Assembly: GCA_020746835.1 (NCBI GenBank)
Contig: JAGPNK010000001.1
Location: 4,836,001-4,900,000 of the forward strand
Length of the DNA stretch: 64,000 bases
Source: Stachybotrys elegans
Lineage: Eukaryota > Ascomycota > Sordariomycetes > Hypocreales > Stachybotryaceae
Direction of reading: 5' to 3'
Shown here in pieces: positions 59,401 to 64,000 of the stretch. A program made the translations under genes and the position numbers. Every line of letters starts with the position of its first letter. Position 1 is the stretch's first letter. The notes under the pieces were generated by a model that saw only the letters and a program-made list of their open reading frames with translations, did not search any database and had not been told where the DNA came from.

Positions 59401-60561
59401 ATGAGGGCCCTTACACTCGCTCACAGTCTCTCTTTCCTCCTCCTAGGAAACAGCAAGCTTGCTGCTGCTGAGGGAGACAACATTCTTCGAAATGACTCCA
59501 GTTGTGACTGCTTCTTGACCAACGGTTCTGATCCGACATATTACTCCAGCCATCTTTTCTTCGACTTTCGGGACCTCGCGCAGTATGCCGGCGTCCCAGA
59601 GGTGATTCCCGACGCTCAGAGAAGCTCCCTCGCGCCGCCTACAAGCGACTACTTCACCAGCGAGAGATGGACCAATACCTGGGAGATTCAGAACTGGAAC
59701 AACAGCCAGGATGGGTACGGCGACGCCACAGTGTTCATGGTCAACTCGCCCAACAATATCTACATCCAACAGGATGACCAAGACGACTCCCTCACCTTCT
59801 TGACCATGAGGACACAGCGCTTGCGCGGGTTCCAGACAGCAGCTGAGTTTCAGACGCCCAGCCAAAACTACCAGTTCCTCTCCGTGCGCATGCTTGCACG
59901 CACCATCGGTAGCCCGGGCGCCGTAACCGCCCTCTTCACCTACCGAAGCGCCGAGGAGCTTACAGGCGTCCAAGAGGCCGACATTGAGGTCCTGACCCGC
60001 GACCCTCGTGATAAGATTCAGTACACGAACCAGCCGTCCTACACCGAGGACGGCGACGAGCTTCCAGATGCGACAGTGAACGCCACCATGCCGCGAGGCA
60101 CCCTCTGGAGCGATTGGGCCGTTCACCGGCTCGACTGGACTCCCGACACGAGCGTCTGGTACGTGAACGACCACAAAGTCGCAGCCATTAAGTTTCAGAC
60201 GCCGCGAGACGGCTCAACGGTGAATCTGAATGTGTGGAGCAACGGCGGCAGCTGGAGCGGGAACATGTCTTTGTTCGATGCAGCCTATATGCAAGTCCAG
60301 TGGTTGGAAATGGTCTTCAACACCACGGAGGAGGGATTGGCCCAGAGGAGCATACCGACTGATGGTGTTCCTCTGCTGAGTAGAAGACAGGACGATGAGG
60401 AAGGCTGTACCGTTGTCTGCTCCATCGATGAGACGCCAGAGAGGGGGGTGGCGGCCATGCTATGGGATGGGAGTGAAAGCGCTGCTACACACATTGGAAT
60501 ATTGCAAGATAGGATATGGGCACTACTCTTTGGGATATGGTTACTGGCGCTGGCCAACTAG
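59401..60561 (+). CDS. GH16-type glycosidase, secreted, possibly GPI-anchored
   Basis: Single exon, 386 aa. The ATG at 59401 gives a signal peptide (MRALTLAHSLSFLLLGNSKLAAA). The catalytic GH16 motif is E192-A-D-I-E196 (family pattern E-x-D-x-E), and the beta-jelly-roll context is clear: FFDFRDLAQYAG, YQFLSVRMLARTIGSPGAVT, HRLDWTPDTSVWYVNDHKV and LNVWSNGGSWSG. Two early cysteines (CDC) and several N-glycosylation sequons occur. The last about 16 residues are hydrophobic after a small-residue region (SESAATH), compatible with a GPI signal, as for cell-wall GH16 enzymes. Substrate could be beta-1,3/1,4-glucan or another wall polymer; the sequence does not decide. Divergent from the WW gene and convergent with kapC. 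Confidence 0.88.
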   Translation: MRALTLAHSLSFLLLGNSKLAAAEGDNILRNDSSCDCFLTNGSDPTYYSSHLFFDFRDLAQYAGVPEVIPDAQRSSLAPPTSDYFTSERWTNTWEIQNWNNSQDGYGDATVFMVNSPNNIYIQQDDQDDSLTFLTMRTQRLRGFQTAAEFQTPSQNYQFLSVRMLARTIGSPGAVTALFTYRSAEELTGVQEADIEVLTRDPRDKIQYTNQPSYTEDGDELPDATVNATMPRGTLWSDWAVHRLDWTPDTSVWYVNDHKVAAIKFQTPRDGSTVNLNVWSNGGSWSGNMSLFDAAYMQVQWLEMVFNTTEEGLAQRSIPTDGVPLLSRRQDDEEGCTVVCSIDETPERGVAAMLWDGSESAATHIGILQDRIWALLFGIWLLALAN

Positions 60562-61112
60562 AACGGTCACTAGGCAAAGAGAGCGGCTGGAATAATTGCA
60601 TCGGATCAGCAGCAGGACAGACTGCTTATTGATAAATACCCAACCTAATGATAATAAATTGTATACATAGCCCTGATAACCAAAAATTGTGAAAACCCAC
60701 GGAGCCTCGACCATCCTATTCACTTTTCCTCGTCAACGCCAGAGTTTTCGACATCTATCACCGCCCAGTACCCAATTCAAGCTTGCTTTTCGACTCCGTG
60801 TTTCTGTTAAGCATATCCGTCCACTTTCGTAATTCGTCTCTATCGTCTGGGTCTCCATACCATTCCGTCGTGTACAGTGGGGACTTGGCAAGGCGGCAGG
60901 CCGCATGTAAAGAGTACCGCTTCACCACCTGCAAGTCCACGGTAATTATGTTGTAATGAAGATTCCGTCCGGTCCCGGTTCGCCACCAATGTAGCGTTGG
61001 CAGCTGGTTGACTCAAGACCTGCTTGCGCCCTGTTATCCCAGCTGCAAGGTGGCCTGACCCTATCATCCTTCACGAAGCCGCGGAGGTTTTGACATTCGA
61101 GAAATTCAGCCA
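60562..61112. other. Convergent 3' flanks
   Basis: Terminator region between the GH16 gene and kapC; AT-rich 60620-60690. Nothing else seen. Confidence 0.5.
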
Positions 61113-62681
61113 TTAGCGCATATTTGGTTGGTCGTATGAAAATTGCTGCTGGTTGGGGAAAGCCATGCTGGCACTTAGGCCAAAAGGGTCCCAATCCAAG
61201 TTTTGGTCGAGGAGTTGTGTCATGGATGGATACGGCTGGCCTGAGGACGAAGGATGTGGAGCTGAGTCGTGAGGATGTGGATGTGGCCCAGGAACAGTCG
61301 AGGCTGGCGATAGCATGACGGGCTGGCCCCCGTCATGTTGGAAGCTACCTGGGTAGGGGCCTGGTCCCGCAGGAGTGTCCATCTCGGAGTCGTCCATTAC
61401 GGTCGCCTGGGCATCATACTCTTGTTCTGGTCTGCGTTAGTTCTCTGCAGCACATCTGTGGGCAGTGGATTTGCCTACCTAATTGCTCAATATGGTTTTG
61501 AAATGCAGGGGTAGGATAGTAGGCAGCGCCGGGTCCAGGTTGAACACCTCGGGGCCCGTGATTGGGTTGCATCATGGGCTGTCGGGGCTGATGTGGCGCA
61601 CCTGCCATCTGGGGCATATGATGGTGAGGGCCACTCGTCACAGATCCTCTCATGGACATGCTGTCAGAGGCAGCTGGCGAAAAGGCGGAGCCGGTGTTGC
61701 TGGGTGAGTTGGAGTGCGATGGAGGAGTTGGCCTGTTCTTTGGCGAGGACGCAGATGGGTGGACGTGCAGGGGTGGAGGGAGCGTCATGGGTTCGCTCTT
61801 GGGTGCAATGTTGGAGTTTGACCGTCTGGATTGGTGATGGCGGTTCATGATTGCACGTTGAATTGGAGGAGGCTGAACCAGATTCTGGGGCATATGGGTC
61901 GGCCCCAGATTGGGACTGCCCGTCTTCTCTCGCAGCTCAGCTTGGACATCGATGCCTATCAGGTGTTAGATGGAGGAACATGGGATTGTGGCGGTCAAAG
62001 TGGAAGCTTGTAAGCTAACCTTTCTCGAGAAGAATACGCTCAAGCAGGGAGTTCTTGTAGCGGAGCATCAAGCACTCATCTGCAGCTGTTCGGTGAGCAT
62101 TCTGCAGGTTGTGCAGGTTGGACTCGTGCACACGAATGGTCTCCTCGAGCTGCTTGATATACTCTGTGCGGCGCTCCCTAAAGGCAGCCTGAGCCTGGCG
62201 GTTCCTCTGCTTCCGCTCTTCGGAAGTGGCATAGATCTGAACAAGACTCAAGTCAGTTTGATGGGCGTGGTATCGGCAGTGGGGAGTGTATATGCAGATT
62301 GACTGATAGACTGATAGGCAGGTATTCTGACGTTGCACAAGCCCAAAGATTGCTGATAAGCATTGTGCATGTTATCGTGCACGGTCACCCCTGTGTCGGC
62401 AGGCATGGAGGGTGTGCGAATGAAGGTTGAAGGGAGAAAAAAGCTGAGACACAGCAGAGGAGGGGGAAAAAAGGAAGTGCAGTATTGCATACCGGCTTAC
62501 GGCCGCCCTTTCTCTTGGGCTGCTGGCCATCATGGGCAGCTGAATTGGCGGTACCAGTTCCAGAGTTGGTGGCGGGCACAGAGTGGTTTTGCTCCGTCTC
62601 TGCGGCTGAGTCGAGCGACTCGTCGCTATCGTCCCGGTGGTTGGGCTTGCTCAAGTTGTCGATGGACATGTCGTCTGTCAT
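61113..62681 (-). CDS. kapC: KapC-type AP-1-like bZIP transcription factor
   Basis: Exons (minus) 62493-62681, 62020-62236, 61479-61955 and 61113-61426; 398 aa. Introns: 62237-62492 (256 nt, GTATGC...TTCAG), 61956-62019 (GTTAGC...ATAG) and 61427-61478 (GTAGGC...CCAG). The bZIP basic region shows N75-R-Q-A-Q-A-A-F-R83 with RRTEYIKQLEETIRVHESNL entering the zipper, followed by ADECLMLRYKNSLLERILLEK and GIDVQAELREKTGSPNLGP across intron 2. This run is the KapC hallmark. The C-terminal half is Pro/His/Gln/Ser-rich, as in an activation domain. KapC proteins are nuclear bZIP factors, in Aspergillus named as AP-1-like and tied to stress and development. The first ATG in frame, 62681, gives MTDDMSIDNLSKPNH. 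The long first intron is unusual for this window; another small exon in it cannot be ruled out. Confidence 0.93.
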
Positions 62682-64000
62682 TTCTCCTCTACCCGTTTTC
62701 AAGCTTGGGGTACCTTCTCGTCACCACCTTGCGGGCGCAACGGCGCACACACGGGCGCGCTCGCAGCCTCCTCGACTGCAACCGCAACGGCAACCGCAGC
62801 GGCGGGGAGGGGCGTGCGTGCGATTGCTCGCAGACCGACCTCAGGGTCGGGTCGACGGGAGCGGGAGGTAGCAGCCGCTGCGCGGCAATGCGCGGTTGCG
62901 CGGGCTGGGGAAGCCGGAACCTGGGGGAAAGGCACCAGATTCGCAGGGTCTCAACGAGACCAAAGGCCGTGTTCGTCTCAGGGTCCTCGAGTCAGAGGCG
63001 TAATCGTGGTCGGCGTGACGTCAAAGGACCAGTCATGAAGCGCTGTGAAAGGGCAATTGGAGGCGTTGCGGGCGTAGAAGATGGGTTTTGCGGGCGTTGC
63101 GGGCGCAAATGCTGCGAGATGGCAGGGTTTGGATCAATCAGGAGTCAGAATGGGTCGTCGGACCTGTCAGAACCCGTCAGGAACCGCGTCTGTGGCGCCT
63201 ATCAGTGGCTCCTTGCTGGGCACAGGCTCAGATGGCAAACGTAAGAGAAATCTGCCACGCGAGATAAGGGAAAGGGCGTCCTGTGTTAGGCTGGGGAAGC
63301 ACACTCGTTACAAATCATGGGATGGGGGGATCTGGCAGAGATAAGGAATAAAGGGTGAGGAGGAAAACAGAGCGTGATGGTTTTTATGTAATGGAATTGC
63401 TACTCGATTTTTCGGACCAAGACCAGAGAGTGAAGAGGGGGTGACGCCGGTTGGCCCATCCTGGGTTAAGAAAAAAAAAATTAAAAAAAGCCCGGGCAAG
63501 CCTGTCTTGACCTTCCACGATCCACGTTAACCCTACAAGGGAAAGCAAGGCAACAAGGTAGGAGCCACCCAACCCAAGCGTACATATCGGCAGGTACGGA
63601 TACTTACCTACCTGTATGCGATGGAGGCGTCTCCGCCTCGCATTGTCATTATTACCATCTCCTCCTCCCGCAGCGACTGGACATCATCTCATCTCCTCAT
63701 TTCCAGCTCGCCTCCCTCTTCCCTGGCTACGGCCCGTCCTCGATCGCCTTCTGCCCGCCCATCTCCGCCTGGCTCCTCTCAAGCTATACCCAACAAGATA
63801 GCCGAGCGACTCACGTCTTGTCCTCTTGGAGCTTACGCTGTGGGCTCGATGCCACCACGCCATCTTCTATCCCTGTCGCCGCAAATCGGAGACACTACAC
63901 ACGGCGGAGCGCAGAGGGCAGCCAGCGCGGTGCATGCCGATACAGTATTAAAGGAGGGAGGGCAGACTGTCTCTGTGATGGCCCCCCACCTCCCAGGTCG
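62682..64000. other. Intergenic: kapC upstream region to window edge
   Basis: About 1.3 kb. Contains repeated GCGTTGCGGGCG words at 63063-63108 and a related CAACGGCAACCGCAGCGG run near 62785. A plus-strand open frame across 62363-63244 is antisense to kapC exon 1 and has no domain. No gene called. Confidence 0.45.

Noticed and set aside
62363..63244. 293-codon plus frame antisense to kapC
   Set aside because: Shadow of kapC exon 1 and GC-rich promoter; Arg/Gly/Cys-rich without a domain.

Overview
The window is nuclear DNA from a filamentous ascomycete (Pezizomycotina). A Sordariomycete is most likely, but genus cannot be fixed from sequence alone. Supporting signs are short introns (about 50-110 nt, a few longer) with GTRNGT donors and CTAAC/CTGAC branch sites, GC-rich codon use, long CT-rich leaders, Zn2Cys6 regulators, a GH7 cellobiohydrolase, and fungus-specific families (KapC bZIP, DUF3425 bZIP, Afi1/MesA). 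There are no operons, CRISPR arrays, rRNA or convincing tRNA genes, and no transposon coding sequence. I assembled exon-intron structures by hand. For every spliced gene called complete, the exon lengths sum to a multiple of three.

Layout: nop14 (5' part, minus, cut by the window edge); a membrane-anchored protein of unknown function; a CLIP-170-type CAP-Gly protein (4.2-6.7 kb); a bZIP-DUF3425 factor with an overlapping uORF (7.1-8.8 kb); a farnesylated type I J-protein of the Ydj1 class (10.6-12.1 kb); a conserved 732-residue protein of unknown function (13.7-16.0 kb). Next come two divergent Zn2Cys6 regulators separated by 4.6 kb of non-coding DNA (16.9-26.9 kb). A CBM-less GH7 cellobiohydrolase follows (27.4-28.9 kb), convergent with the second regulator. 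Then an Sfh1/Snf5 chromatin-remodelling subunit, a small cysteine-rich secreted protein, S-formylglutathione hydrolase, the DENN-type polarity protein Afi1, and a myosin-regulatory-light-chain-like EF-hand protein.

From 45 kb: a TPR-J-domain co-chaperone whose reading frame reopens directly after its stop codon into a 110-codon acidic, membrane-anchor-like tail; Mediator Med10; a small unknown protein; the PI4-kinase scaffold Ypp1 divergent from the ribosome-biogenesis factor Rix1; a WW-domain protein; a GH16-type secreted or GPI-anchored glycosidase; and the bZIP factor KapC.

Most genes are housekeeping (ribosome assembly with nop14 and rix1; chaperones; transcription machinery with med10, sfh1 and five regulators; polarity and membrane traffic with CLIP, afi1, ypp1 and rlc1). 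The accessory content is the glycosidases, the secreted Cys-rich protein and the regulators. The most unusual observation is the in-frame open tail behind the TGA of the TPR-J protein (47275-47625). Next are the bZIP uORF whose stop overlaps the main start, a GC-AG intron in rix1, and very small coding exons (3, 6 and 20 nt).
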